Shown: one piece after another, positions 1-7,772 of the stretch | Layout: each line of letters opens with the position of its first letter | Position numbering within the stretch: position 1 is the stretch's first letter | Assembly: GCA_035271585.1 (NCBI GenBank) | Contig: DATERL010000209.1 | Coordinates: 1 to 64,000, forward strand | Direction of reading: 5' to 3' | DNA: 64,000 nt | From: Roseimarinus sp035271585 | GTDB taxonomy: Bacteria; Bacteroidota; Bacteroidia; Bacteroidales; Prolixibacteraceae | The notes under the pieces: model-generated | What the model was told of the DNA's origin: nothing | Databases searched by the model: none | What the model saw: only the letters and a program-made list of their open reading frames with translations | Position numbers and translations under genes: made by a program

Positions 1-1
1 G

Positions 2-283
2 CTTTTCTTCAAGTGGTTAAAGCAACATCTGAAAATCAAAAAGTTCTGGGGTACTACTGAAAATGCTGTTCGGATTCAAATCTACGTTGCCATGTGTACT
101 TACTGCTTGGTGGCAATCGTCCAAAAAGATATGCAAATTGATAGAAGCACATATGAGGTTCTACAAATCCTGGGCATATCTTTAACAGATAAAACTCATC
201 TAAGAGACCTCTTTAAAAAAACTAAATTTCAAAATGACAAAGAACGTTTTAGGCTTAATGAGCCAAATTTGTTTAATTTTTAA
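2..283 (+). CDS. IS4-type transposase, C-terminal fragment (5' end outside window)
   Basis: The frame is open from the window edge and ends with TAA at 281-283, giving 93 residues of a transposase C-terminus. It reads LFFKWLKQHLKIKKFWGT near the start, then a hydrophobic helix and an STYEVLQILGISLTDKT stretch. These are characteristic of the end of Bacteroidota IS4-family (DDE_Tnp_1) transposases, just after the catalytic glutamate region. The catalytic DDE residues would lie to the left of the window, so I cannot tell whether the element is intact. Confidence 0.8.
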   Translation, partial: LFFKWLKQHLKIKKFWGTTENAVRIQIYVAMCTYCLVAIVQKDMQIDRSTYEVLQILGISLTDKTHLRDLFKKTKFQNDKERFRLNEPNLFNF

Positions 284-286
284 TAA

Positions 287-312
287 CGTCCCGATTTTAA
301 TGGGACACTAGT
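287..312. repeat. Probable right end of the IS4-type element
   Basis: A short inverted repeat (GTCCC, nine bases, GGGAC) sits directly after the transposase stop and is followed by ACTAGTG. Its position fits a terminal inverted repeat. The left end is outside the window, so the pairing and the target-site duplication cannot be checked. Confidence 0.4.
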
Positions 313-666
313 GAAAATATATTATCAATAACTACCTCGCTTTAACAAAACTATTTGGAGGATGTATTTTTTGTAACATTTAGTAGGTTTATATTTCTAT
401 AAAAATTTGTTTTAAAGGATCATTTTAAAACCTATAATACCTTTTTCAACCTTTTGTAACACAAAATTGAGCGTCCAAATGCAAAAAACAACTGTTCATC
501 AAAAACATTATCGTTTTTAATAAAAAAATTTGGGGGGGGTATTTTTATGCTTGGGGGCAAGAAACCAACCAAGGCATACGCGAAAAAAACAAAATTTACA
601 AAGTGAGTTTTTTTCCCATCATCCCAAGCATTTCGTACCGCGTTTATTTAGAATAACCATTAGCTT
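313..666. other. Intergenic stretch with a G8 tract
   Basis: This AT-rich stretch lies between the IS end and the 3' end of the GH3 gene. I see no convincing gene in it. A run of eight G at 532-539 stands out. A short plus-strand reading frame at 530-760 runs antisense into the GH3 gene and has no coding character. Confidence 0.5.
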
Positions 667-2949
667 TCAGCCAACCACTAACTTTTGCATAATGCGAATA
701 TCGCCCGAAGAGCTGCCCACCATCAATTCAATTTCGCCATTTTCGAGCAGCCAATCATAAGCTTTTTCGTCCCAATATCGTAGGTCTTTAACTGGGAACG
801 ACAGTGTTACTTTTTTAGTCTCGCCAGCTTTAAGCGAAACACGCTCAAATGCCTTCAACTCTTTAAATGGCCATTCAACAGTAGCATCAATACGGTGCAC
901 ATAAAGCTGTACCACCTCGTCGGCGTTGTGCTTTCCGGTATTGCTCAGTTCAAAAGAAACCTTAATGATTTCGTTATCGTTGTACGATTTTTTTGATGCT
1001 TGCAGGTTTTCATAGCTGAATTGAGTGTACGATAAGCCATGTCCAAATGGGAACATCACGGGTTTTTGTTTGGTATCGAACCAACGATAGCCCACCAAAA
1101 GGCCTTCGGAGTAAACTGATATATCTTTGCTCGATTTATCATCTTTTAATGATTCTGCATCGTGCTCATCAACCAGCGCCATAAAAATATCTTCGGAAAT
1201 AAGACTGTCGGTTTGCGGATAATTACCCATGGCATAAGCAGGTGAATCTTCTAATTTAAGCGGTAACGTGTAAGGCATTTTACCCGATGGGCTAATATTT
1301 CCCAGCAACACATCGGCCAAGGCATTTCCGCCCTCGGTACCGTTAAACCACGAATAGACCAAGGCCAACGACTTTTCGTTTACCACGTTTAAATCGACCG
1401 GAGCGCCGGCCACAACAACAGTTATAATGTTTTGATTTACAGCAAAAATGGCCGAAATAATCGAATCTTGACCATAAGGCAACTCAATGGAAATTCTATC
1501 GCGACCTTCGGATTCAACTTCGCGGTTATTGCCAGCGAAAAACAAAACCACATCGGCAGTTTTAGCTGCCTCAACGGCATCGTTTAATAATTCGGGATTA
1601 GGATCGGTATAGGGCGATTGATAATGTCCCCAAACGAACTTAGGTTTAACATAGCCCTCAACAAAAACAATTTCGGCTTTGTTGCCAACACGGTTTTTCA
1701 GGCCTTCGAGCGGGGTTATTTCATACAGTGCTTTTACGCCTGCGCCTACCCCGCCCAATGCCATGGTTCGGCTAGCATTATCGCCAATCACCACTATTTT
1801 TGGGTGTTTGCTCAAATCGAGCGGCAACAGTGATTTTTCGTTTTTCAACAACACAATTGATTTTGAAGCTACCTCGTAGGCAATTTTGGCCTGTTCGGGC
1901 TGAGCGGTCATTATTTTGTTAGCTTCATCGACTGGAATAGGCTCAATAGCAAAGCGTACACGCAAAATGTTCCTCACTTTATCGTCGATTACCGAAACAG
2001 CTACAGCTCCAGCATTAACAGAATCAATAAGCGCTTGTCCGAAGTAACGCTGTCCGGGCATTTCAACATCGAGGCCATTTAGTGCAGCAGCTACAGTACT
2101 GTGAACACCTCCCCAATCGGAAATAATCATCCCACTGAAACCCCATTCGTCGCGTAATATTTTGTTTTGCAATATATCGTTTTCGGAGCACCAGTAGCCG
2201 TTTACTTTGTTGTATGCAGCCATCACACCATAAGCATCGGCCTCTTCAACAGCAGCCTGAAAAGGAGGCAAGTATATTTCACGCATGGCACGTGGGCTCA
2301 CAATCACGTTCACGCGGCCACGGTTATTTTCCTGATTATTCAATGCATAATGTTTTAGACAAGCCGCCACGCCATTATCCTGTACACCAAAGGTATATCC
2401 CACTGAAAGGCGGGCACTCAGGAAAGGGTCTTCGCTAAAATATTCATAAGTACGCCCTCCGGTAGGGATGCGCTGAATATTAATGGCCGGCCCCAAAATC
2501 ATGTCTTTGCCACGCAAGCGAGCTTCACGGGCCATTCCGGTTCCGTATTGGTAAGCCAGTTCTTCGCTCCAAGTAGCAGCCAAGGCCGATCCTGTGGGAA
2601 AAAAGGTAGCCGAATCGGTAGCCAGGTTCAACGAGCCCCACGCATAGGGTTCCATTTCTTCGCGTATACCAAAGGGGCCATCGGCATAAACCATATCGGC
2701 AATACCCAAACGCTCGATACCAGCCGAAGTAAACATTTGTTTAGCATGCAGCATGGCCACTTTTTCCTCAAGGGTCAATTGCACTATAATGGCATCAATT
2801 TGCTGATCGAAAGCTAAAAGTTTCGATTGATTCTTATTCTGAACATCAGTTTTACATGAGATCACAATTAATGAAACCATGAAAAACATGATGGGTAAAT
2901 AAAGCTTTTGCCACTTGAACAAGGGCGATTTTTTTATTTTTCTCAACAT
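667..2949 (-). CDS. Beta-glucosidase, glycoside hydrolase family 3 (lipoprotein)
   Basis: This 760-residue enzyme belongs to GH3, whose members release glucose or xylose from the non-reducing end of beta-linked oligosaccharides. The N-terminus has a basic stretch, a hydrophobic segment (about residues 18-31) and a lipobox cysteine (SLIVISC, C32), so it is probably a lipoprotein of the periplasm or outer membrane. The TIM-barrel domain has the KH pair at 199-200 and the catalytic nucleophile in the SDW motif (D278). The second alpha/beta domain carries EVESEGRDR, the usual acid/base region. A fibronectin-like domain fills roughly 650-740. The length is normal for a BglX-type enzyme. No transporter or SusCD pair is adjacent, so the natural substrate is unknown. 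Confidence 0.95.
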   Translation of the reverse strand: MLRKIKKSPLFKWQKLYLPIMFFMVSLIVISCKTDVQNKNQSKLLAFDQQIDAIIVQLTLEEKVAMLHAKQMFTSAGIERLGIADMVYADGPFGIREEMEPYAWGSLNLATDSATFFPTGSALAATWSEELAYQYGTGMAREARLRGKDMILGPAINIQRIPTGGRTYEYFSEDPFLSARLSVGYTFGVQDNGVAACLKHYALNNQENNRGRVNVIVSPRAMREIYLPPFQAAVEEADAYGVMAAYNKVNGYWCSENDILQNKILRDEWGFSGMIISDWGGVHSTVAAALNGLDVEMPGQRYFGQALIDSVNAGAVAVSVIDDKVRNILRVRFAIEPIPVDEANKIMTAQPEQAKIAYEVASKSIVLLKNEKSLLPLDLSKHPKIVVIGDNASRTMALGGVGAGVKALYEITPLEGLKNRVGNKAEIVFVEGYVKPKFVWGHYQSPYTDPNPELLNDAVEAAKTADVVLFFAGNNREVESEGRDRISIELPYGQDSIISAIFAVNQNIITVVVAGAPVDLNVVNEKSLALVYSWFNGTEGGNALADVLLGNISPSGKMPYTLPLKLEDSPAYAMGNYPQTDSLISEDIFMALVDEHDAESLKDDKSSKDISVYSEGLLVGYRWFDTKQKPVMFPFGHGLSYTQFSYENLQASKKSYNDNEIIKVSFELSNTGKHNADEVVQLYVHRIDATVEWPFKELKAFERVSLKAGETKKVTLSFPVKDLRYWDEKAYDWLLENGEIELMVGSSSGDIRIMQKLVVG

Positions 2950-3017
2950 AACAATAAGGTAAAATAGTTAGATAATAATTGCGTCACAAAACCAATAACT
3001 GTATTTTTTACGCATTG

Positions 3018-3025
3018 CAAACATA
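3018..3025 (-). promoter_or_regulatory. Putative -7 element for the GH3 gene
   Basis: The minus strand reads TATGTTTG, a full match to the Bacteroidota TAnnTTTG element, about 70 bp before the GH3 start. No good TTTG box is seen at the usual distance upstream. Confidence 0.45.
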
Positions 3026-3238
3026 CATAATTTTGCATTCCCAGCATACCCTGTTTTAATCTTGGTCACTGATACTGTATAATATGAAACTACTGAAATA
3101 TCCTATTCAATTAATTTAGAAACAATATTTAGCGTAAAAAACTCATTAGTCTGCGAGATTTCTTAAAAAATATTCACAATTATCGATGTATTCACTAAAC
3201 ATTTTCTGCTCTATTTTGTCATTGCTAAAAAGAAAGAC

Positions 3239-3667
3239 ATGACAAGCATATTCTTACTATTATTCTCAACCTTTATATTTCAAAGTATGGAAACCGATAG
3301 CACAAAATACAATCCCTTAAGCGTTTTCGAACGCTACGTAATTGAACAAAAAGGCACTGAGCGTCCATTTGTTGGCGAATTTACCGAGCATTTTGAAAAG
3401 GGAATCTATGTGTGCCGTAAATGCAATGCGCCACTTTACCAATCATCGGATAAGTTTCACAGCGACTGTGGCTGGCCATCGTTCGACGACGAAATTAAAG
3501 GCGCGGTTAAACACACCCTCGATGCCGATGGCCGCCGTACCGAAATTACCTGTACCAATTGTGGAGGGCACTTAGGGCACGTATTCATTGGAGAGCGATT
3601 AACGCGTAAAAACACCCGGCATTGCGTCAACTCGGTGTCACTCAAATTTGTACCGAACAAAAAATAA
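3239..3667 (+). CDS. msrB: Peptide-methionine (R)-S-oxide reductase
   Basis: MsrB reduces methionine-R-sulfoxide in proteins and so repairs oxidative damage. The 142-residue protein shows the two zinc CxxC pairs (C59/C62 and C105/C108), the CGWPSF signature (77-82) and the catalytic cysteine in RHCVNS (C129). From this start the first 16 residues form a hydrophobic segment, which would direct the protein to the envelope. A second ATG at 3287 would give a cytoplasmic form without it, and I cannot decide between them. It lies upstream of superoxide dismutase, another oxidative-stress gene, with a separate gap of about 320 bp. Confidence 0.92.
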   Translation: MTSIFLLLFSTFIFQSMETDSTKYNPLSVFERYVIEQKGTERPFVGEFTEHFEKGIYVCRKCNAPLYQSSDKFHSDCGWPSFDDEIKGAVKHTLDADGRRTEITCTNCGGHLGHVFIGERLTRKNTRHCVNSVSLKFVPNKK

Positions 3668-3986
3668 TATAAATATCTCAAGGAACACCTAAATTGATTT
3701 ATGCCATTTACTCTTGAAATTGCTCGTTTTCCTACGGACTAAATGTAGTGGCGACTGAAAAATAGCGATGACTTTTTCTATCCGATAACTGAGGAATCGA
3801 AATTTAGATAAAGTATCGGATACTCATTAAAAACAATTTAGACGATATTATTCTTAATTGTTCTAAATACGTATTACGGTAAAAAAAGTATCCTAATTCA
3901 ACATTATGGATACCTTTCTGTTTAGTTTTCACCGAGTATTTTATTATCTTCGGCTTGCATTATGTATAACTAAAAATCAAAAAGAC
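3668..3986. other. msrB-sod intergenic region with a 9-bp inverted repeat
   Basis: No gene is seen here. TATCCGATA at 3779-3787 is answered by its exact complement TATCGGATA at 3814-3822, so a long-looped hairpin or a split operator is possible. The sequence TATCTTCG at about 3948-3955 is an imperfect -7 element for the dismutase. Confidence 0.4.
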
Positions 3987-4562
3987 ATGGCATTCGAATT
4001 ACCAAAACTCAAGTACGCGCCCAATGCGCTGGAACCATACATCAGTAAAGAAACCATCGATTATCATTATGGCAAACACCATCAGGCCTACGTTAATAAT
4101 CTGAATAACCTTATAGGCGGCACCGAATTCGAAAATGCTTCGCTCGAAGAAATTGTTTTGAAATCGAGTGGTGGTATTTTCAATAATGGTGCACAGGTTT
4201 GGAACCATACCTTCTACTTTAACCAATTCAATATTGAAGGCTGTAAAGCGCCAAAAGATGAACTAAAAACGGCCATTGACGAAGCTTTTGGCTCGTTCGA
4301 TGCGTTTAAAGAGCAATTCACCAAGGCAGCCGCCACCTTGTTTGGTAGCGGTTGGGCTTGGTTGGTTAAAAACAAAACCGGAAAACTCGAAATTGTGCAA
4401 ACTTCGAATGCGGCCAACCCTATGACCGACGGACTCACACCGCTTATGACCTGCGACGTTTGGGAACACGCCTATTACCTCGACAAGCAAAACCTACGCC
4501 CGAGATACATCGAAGATTTTTGGAAAATACTTGACTGGAAAATAGTAGCTGAGCGTTTTTAA
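3987..4562 (+). CDS. sodB: Superoxide dismutase, Fe/Mn type
   Basis: This enzyme converts superoxide to oxygen and hydrogen peroxide. From the ATG at 3987 the protein has 191 residues, the usual size, and starts MAFELPKLKYAPN as its relatives do. The four metal ligands are in place: H27, H74 (VWNHTFYF), D157 and H161 (DVWEHAYY). GSGWAWLV is the family core. An in-frame ATG at 3906 would add 27 residues not found in the family and lies upstream of the probable promoter, so I reject it. Whether iron or manganese is used cannot be read safely from the sequence. Confidence 0.96.
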   Translation: MAFELPKLKYAPNALEPYISKETIDYHYGKHHQAYVNNLNNLIGGTEFENASLEEIVLKSSGGIFNNGAQVWNHTFYFNQFNIEGCKAPKDELKTAIDEAFGSFDAFKEQFTKAAATLFGSGWAWLVKNKTGKLEIVQTSNAANPMTDGLTPLMTCDVWEHAYYLDKQNLRPRYIEDFWKILDWKIVAERF

Positions 4563-4565
4563 TAG

Positions 4566-4614
4566 CTGATGGCTAATGGCTAATGGCTAATGGCTTATAG
4601 CTGATGGCAGATGC
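4566..4614. repeat. Seven-unit tandem repeat of a 7-bp word
   Basis: Seven consecutive heptads related to CTAATGG follow the sod stop codon, three of them identical in a row. The unit is not a multiple that would suggest coding. It fills the gap between sod and the next small gene. Confidence 0.75.
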
Positions 4615-4644
4615 TGGTGATTAATTACTAAAAATTAAAACATT

Positions 4645-4818
4645 ATGAGCAAAGATAAAGTAATGACAGCTTTACAAAAAGCAGGAAAGCCTTTAAAAGC
4701 AGGTGAAATTGCCGATGCTGCAGGCTTGGACAAAAAAGAAGTGGACAAAGCCATGAAAGAGCTCAAAGCCGATGGCAGTATCGTTTCGCCACAAAGATGC
4801 TATTGGGCACCAAAATAA
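4645..4818 (+). CDS. Small winged-helix DNA-binding protein (57 residues)
   Basis: ATG at 4645 opens a 57-residue frame ending at 4818. The sequence runs MTALQKAGKPLKAGEIADA, then GLDKKEVDKAMKELKADGSI, and ends in CYWAPK. This is the pattern of a MarR-like winged helix-turn-helix: an AGEIA turn, a recognition helix with K and D residues, then the wing. Codon use matches the neighbours, and a strong terminator follows it. Small proteins of this type are found in Bacteroidota and methanogens, but their target is unknown. Its position after sod suggests, but does not show, a link to redox stress. Confidence 0.8.
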   Translation: MSKDKVMTALQKAGKPLKAGEIADAAGLDKKEVDKAMKELKADGSIVSPQRCYWAPK

Positions 4819-4843
4819 AGAAGCTTTTAACTTGGCTTTAACT

Positions 4844-4883
4844 CAACAGGAACTTGAAATCAACAGGTTCCTGTTGTTTTTTT
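4844..4883 (+). terminator. Rho-independent terminator
   Basis: A perfect 10-bp stem (4844-4853 with 4867-4876, CAACAGGAAC and its complement) is followed by seven T. It ends the sod/winged-helix transcript. Confidence 0.85.
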
Positions 4884-4885
4884 AA

Positions 4886-4893
4886 TATTTTTG
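4886..4893 (+). promoter_or_regulatory. -7 promoter element of the flavoprotein gene
   Basis: TATTTTTG matches TAnnTTTG. It begins right behind the preceding terminator. Transcription would start near 4900, which favours the ATG at 4916 over the one at 4904 as translation start. Confidence 0.55.
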
Positions 4894-4915
4894 CATAGGA
4901 ACAATGCATCATGCA

Positions 4916-6454
4916 ATGATTAAACTAAATATCAACAATATGCCAGTTGAAGTAGCACCTGGCACAAGTATTCTCGAAGCAGCCGAAAAACTGGGGTTCG
5001 AAATTCCTACTTTATGCCACAACAAAGAAGTAGAAAACCATACCTCGTGCATGATTTGTCTGGTGAAAAATACTCAAAACGGAAAACTAATTCCTTCGTG
5101 CTCAATTCCGGCCGAGGAAGGGATGAACATTGTTACCATTGACGACGAAATACACGAAGCCCGCCAAACCGGCCTCGAACTGCTGCTTTCGGACCACGTG
5201 GGCGATTGCGAAGCACCTTGCACCATTGCATGCCCTGCCCACATGGACATTCCCACCATGAACCGCCTGTTAGCTGCCGGCAAATTCGATCAAGCCCTTA
5301 AAGTTGTAAAACAAAACATCGCGCTGCCATCGGTATTGGGACATATATGCCCAGCCCCCTGCGAAGGTGCATGCAGGCGCAAAACCATCGATGGTGCCAT
5401 TTCAATTTGCCTGCTAAAACGATTTGCCGGTGACGAAGGTCAAATTGAAGAACAACCCGCTCCATTAAGCGGTAATAAAGTAGCTATAATTGGAGGCGGC
5501 GCAGCCGGACTGTCGGCTGCTTATTACTTGCAAATGCGCGGCATACAAGCTGTTGTATTCGACAAAGCGCCACAGGCCGGCGGACAAATGCGCACTCAAA
5601 TCGACGACCAACGACTCCCCAAAGCGGTACTTGACCGCGAAATAGCCATTATCGAAAAAATAGGAGTTCAGTTTAAATTGAATACCGAAATAACTAAAGT
5701 AGAATTTGAAAATATTCGAAAAGAATACAACGCGGTAATTTTAGCATCGGGCTTAATTAGTGACGAGCAAAAATCGTGGGGCGTAACGCAAGCTGCAAAA
5801 GGTTTCGACGCCGATAATGACAATTACCAGACCAATCTGCCCGAGGTTTATGCCGTGGGCAATACACTGCGCCCGTCGAAACTGGCCATTCGCTCGCTGG
5901 CACAAGGTAAAGAAGCTGCCGCTGCCGTTTGGCAAATGCTGAATGGAAAACCGGTAATTGGGCAACCAATGAAGTTCAACTCAAAATTTGGAAAGCTGGC
6001 AATTCCCGAATACGCCCAATATCTAAAAGAATCGATTAAAGGTGAACGCGTGGAACCAATTAACGGCACACTGGCCGGTCTTAGCAAGCACAAAGTAATG
6101 GCCGAAGCTACCCGCTGTCTGCATTGCGACTGCCGTAAAATCGACACTTGTAAATTGCGAGATCATTCACACCACTATGGAGCTATTCAGCAAAGGTTTT
6201 ACTATAACGAACGGAAACCCGTTCGAAAAATATTTCACGAAACCATTGTTTACGAACCCGAAAAGTGCATTAAATGTGGAATCTGCGTTCGGCTGACCGA
6301 GAAATATGGCGAACCTTTTGGCTTCACATACATAGGCCGCGGCTTCGATGTTGAAATTGGTGTTCCTTTTAATGAAAACATTAACGAAGGCCTAAAGCTA
6401 ATTGCCGAAAAAGTAGCTGATGCTTGTCCAACCGGAGCCTTGGGCAGAAAATAA
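4916..6454 (+). CDS. Iron-sulfur flavoprotein of the GltD type lacking the NAD(P)H domain
   Basis: This 512-residue redox protein has four parts. First is a [2Fe-2S] ferredoxin-like domain (about 1-75, cysteines in TLCHN, HTSCMIC and PSCS). Second is a GltD-type [4Fe-4S] helical domain (about 95-175, CEAPC, ACPAHMDIP, CPAPCEGACRR). Third is an FAD-binding fold with GGGAAGLSAAYYL. Fourth is a C-terminal cysteine-rich part (RCLHCDC, CIKCGIC, ACPTGALG) that can hold further clusters. GltD, the small glutamate synthase subunit, and its relatives carry a second Rossmann domain with GxGxxA/MD between the two halves of the FAD fold. Here the FAD halves (AVILASG and VYAVGN) are only about 35 residues apart and that domain is missing. 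Electrons must therefore come from another carrier. It has no partner gene nearby. An upstream ATG at 4904 is possible. Confidence 0.85.
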   Translation: MIKLNINNMPVEVAPGTSILEAAEKLGFEIPTLCHNKEVENHTSCMICLVKNTQNGKLIPSCSIPAEEGMNIVTIDDEIHEARQTGLELLLSDHVGDCEAPCTIACPAHMDIPTMNRLLAAGKFDQALKVVKQNIALPSVLGHICPAPCEGACRRKTIDGAISICLLKRFAGDEGQIEEQPAPLSGNKVAIIGGGAAGLSAAYYLQMRGIQAVVFDKAPQAGGQMRTQIDDQRLPKAVLDREIAIIEKIGVQFKLNTEITKVEFENIRKEYNAVILASGLISDEQKSWGVTQAAKGFDADNDNYQTNLPEVYAVGNTLRPSKLAIRSLAQGKEAAAAVWQMLNGKPVIGQPMKFNSKFGKLAIPEYAQYLKESIKGERVEPINGTLAGLSKHKVMAEATRCLHCDCRKIDTCKLRDHSHHYGAIQQRFYYNERKPVRKIFHETIVYEPEKCIKCGICVRLTEKYGEPFGFTYIGRGFDVEIGVPFNENINEGLKLIAEKVADACPTGALGRK

Positions 6455-6558
6455 TTTGTCAACTAATTAATTGTGAGTCAAATTCTTTTCCCAATCATAA
6501 AATATTTAGGATTGAAACACCAAGATTAGCTTTAGCAAAACTATTGATTTTAATATAT

Positions 6559-6566
6559 TACTTTTG
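6559..6566 (+). promoter_or_regulatory. -7 promoter element of the DUF134-cobO pair
   Basis: TACTTTTG matches TAnnTTTG, 28 bp before the DUF134 start codon. The -33 box is poor (TTTA at 6531). Confidence 0.45.
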
Positions 6567-6593
6567 TAATTAATCATTCAAAATATTTTAATT

Positions 6594-7016
6594 ATGTCCA
6601 ACCGTATTCGCAACCGGAGAGTTTCGATGATGCCACCCATGGAAGGTTTCAAACCCTTTGGAATACCCATGCGCCAACTCGAGTCGGTTATTATGTTTTA
6701 CGAAGAGTTTGAAGCCATACGCCTGGCCGATTACGAAAATCTTAATCAGGTCGATGCGGCCAAAAAAATGAACATTTCACGTCCCACTTTTACCCGCTTG
6801 TACGATAAAGCCCGTAAAAAAACAGCGAAAGCCTTTGTCGAGGGCAAAGCCATCATTATAAAAGGAGGAACATACGAAACCGAAGATTACTGGTACAAAT
6901 GCGACGACTGTAAAGAAACCATTTCGACTATGAAGCCCATTTCGCATTGTCGAAAATGCGATTCTGAAAATATAATACCACTCGATAACAAAGAAGATAA
7001 AAACGACAATGAATAG
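6594..7016 (+). CDS. DUF134 (UPF0251) helix-turn-helix protein with zinc ribbon
   Basis: This 140-residue protein opens with the DUF134 core (FKPFGIPMRQLESV, then EEFEAIRLADYENLNQ). A sigma-like helix-turn-helix follows (QVDAAKKMNISRPTFTRLYDKARKK), so DNA binding is very likely. The C-terminus adds a CxxC/CxxC ribbon (YKCDDC and HCRKC) that could bind zinc or an iron-sulfur cluster. DUF134 proteins are often found next to NifX/NifB-type cofactor proteins and metal-redox genes. Here the partner is a CobO-type adenosyltransferase, whose start overlaps this gene's end by 8 bp, so the two are translationally coupled. The protein is probably the local regulator; its signal is unknown. Confidence 0.85.
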   Translation: MSNRIRNRRVSMMPPMEGFKPFGIPMRQLESVIMFYEEFEAIRLADYENLNQVDAAKKMNISRPTFTRLYDKARKKTAKAFVEGKAIIIKGGTYETEDYWYKCDDCKETISTMKPISHCRKCDSENIIPLDNKEDKNDNE

Positions 7017-7524
7017 TTTCGTTCATGTATATACCGGAAACGGAAAAGGTAAAACCACAGCAGCATTTGGACTTTCATTGAGGGCTGCTGGTGCTGGCAA
7101 ACAAGTGTTTTTTGCCCAGTTTGTAAAAGGAAAAACGTATTCCGAAATCGAAGCTGTTGAGCAATGGTTGCCGGCAATATGCATAAAACAATACGGATGC
7201 GGATGCTTTATTGTTAAACAACCCGAACAGGCCGACATTGATGCCGCCCGCCAAGGACTCAACGAAGTGAAGACAATACTGAAATCGGGCAAATACCAAT
7301 TGGTGGTTCTTGACGAAGCCAACATTGCTATTTTTTACAAACTATTTACGGTAAATGAATTACTTGATGCCATTAACGAGCGCCACCCCGATACCGAAGT
7401 GGTAGTAACCGGCCGTTATGCGCCTCAACAACTGCTCGACACTGCCGATTTGGTGACCGAGATGATGGAGGTGAAACATTACTTTACCGAAGGTGTTGAA
7501 GCCCGAAAAGGAATTGAATTTTAG
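7009..7524 (+). CDS. cobO: Cob(I)yrinic acid a,c-diamide adenosyltransferase (CobO/BtuR family)
   Basis: CobO/BtuR enzymes transfer the adenosyl group of ATP to reduced corrinoids, making coenzyme B12. The 171-residue protein has the family P-loop GNGKGKTT (10-17), a Walker-B-like LVVLDEANIA, and the TGRYAPQQL and MMEVKHYF segments near the end. The length is normal. No other cobalamin gene is in the window, so salvage of imported corrinoid is a more likely role than de novo synthesis. It is co-transcribed with the DUF134 regulator. Confidence 0.88.
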   Translation: MNSFVHVYTGNGKGKTTAAFGLSLRAAGAGKQVFFAQFVKGKTYSEIEAVEQWLPAICIKQYGCGCFIVKQPEQADIDAARQGLNEVKTILKSGKYQLVVLDEANIAIFYKLFTVNELLDAINERHPDTEVVVTGRYAPQQLLDTADLVTEMMEVKHYFTEGVEARKGIEF

Positions 7525-7539
7525 AGAAAAACCCAATTG

Positions 7540-7556
7540 AGTAATTTAGAATTACT
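7540..7556. other. Hairpin after cobO
   Basis: AGTAATT and its complement AATTACT enclose a 3-nt loop just after cobO. There is no T tract, so termination is uncertain. Confidence 0.35.
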
Positions 7557-7576
7557 TAGTATTTGAAGTTTCTCTA

Positions 7577-7715
7577 AACTCAATAGTTCGTTATGTTTTT
7601 ATAAGCAATTAACGTACAGCACCTTACAAATCACTCAGATGTCACGTTAAACAATTAAATACTAGCGTTCTATATTTTGTCTCAATACTAATATCTAATA
7701 ATCTATTGTAAACTA
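7577..7715. repeat. Dispersed intergenic repeat, copy A
   Basis: The two ends of this stretch resemble those of 43197-43335. TCAATAGTTCGTTATG at the left and TGTCTCAATACT at the right recur there, with a few changes, in the same order and at similar spacing; the middle has diverged. The right end has a loose 7-bp periodicity (words like ATCTCAA). Confidence 0.5.
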
Positions 7716-7772
7716 CAAAACGGTTTTAATAAAAATGTTTATAAGCTATTTTCAACAACTAAAAGTGACACG

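Noticed and set aside
530..760. Plus-strand frame of 76 codons after the IS end
   Set aside because: It overlaps the end of the GH3 gene antisense, begins in a poly-G stretch and has no protein-like composition.
3906..3986. Longer start of superoxide dismutase
   Set aside because: The extra 27 residues do not belong to the family, and the probable promoter lies inside this stretch.
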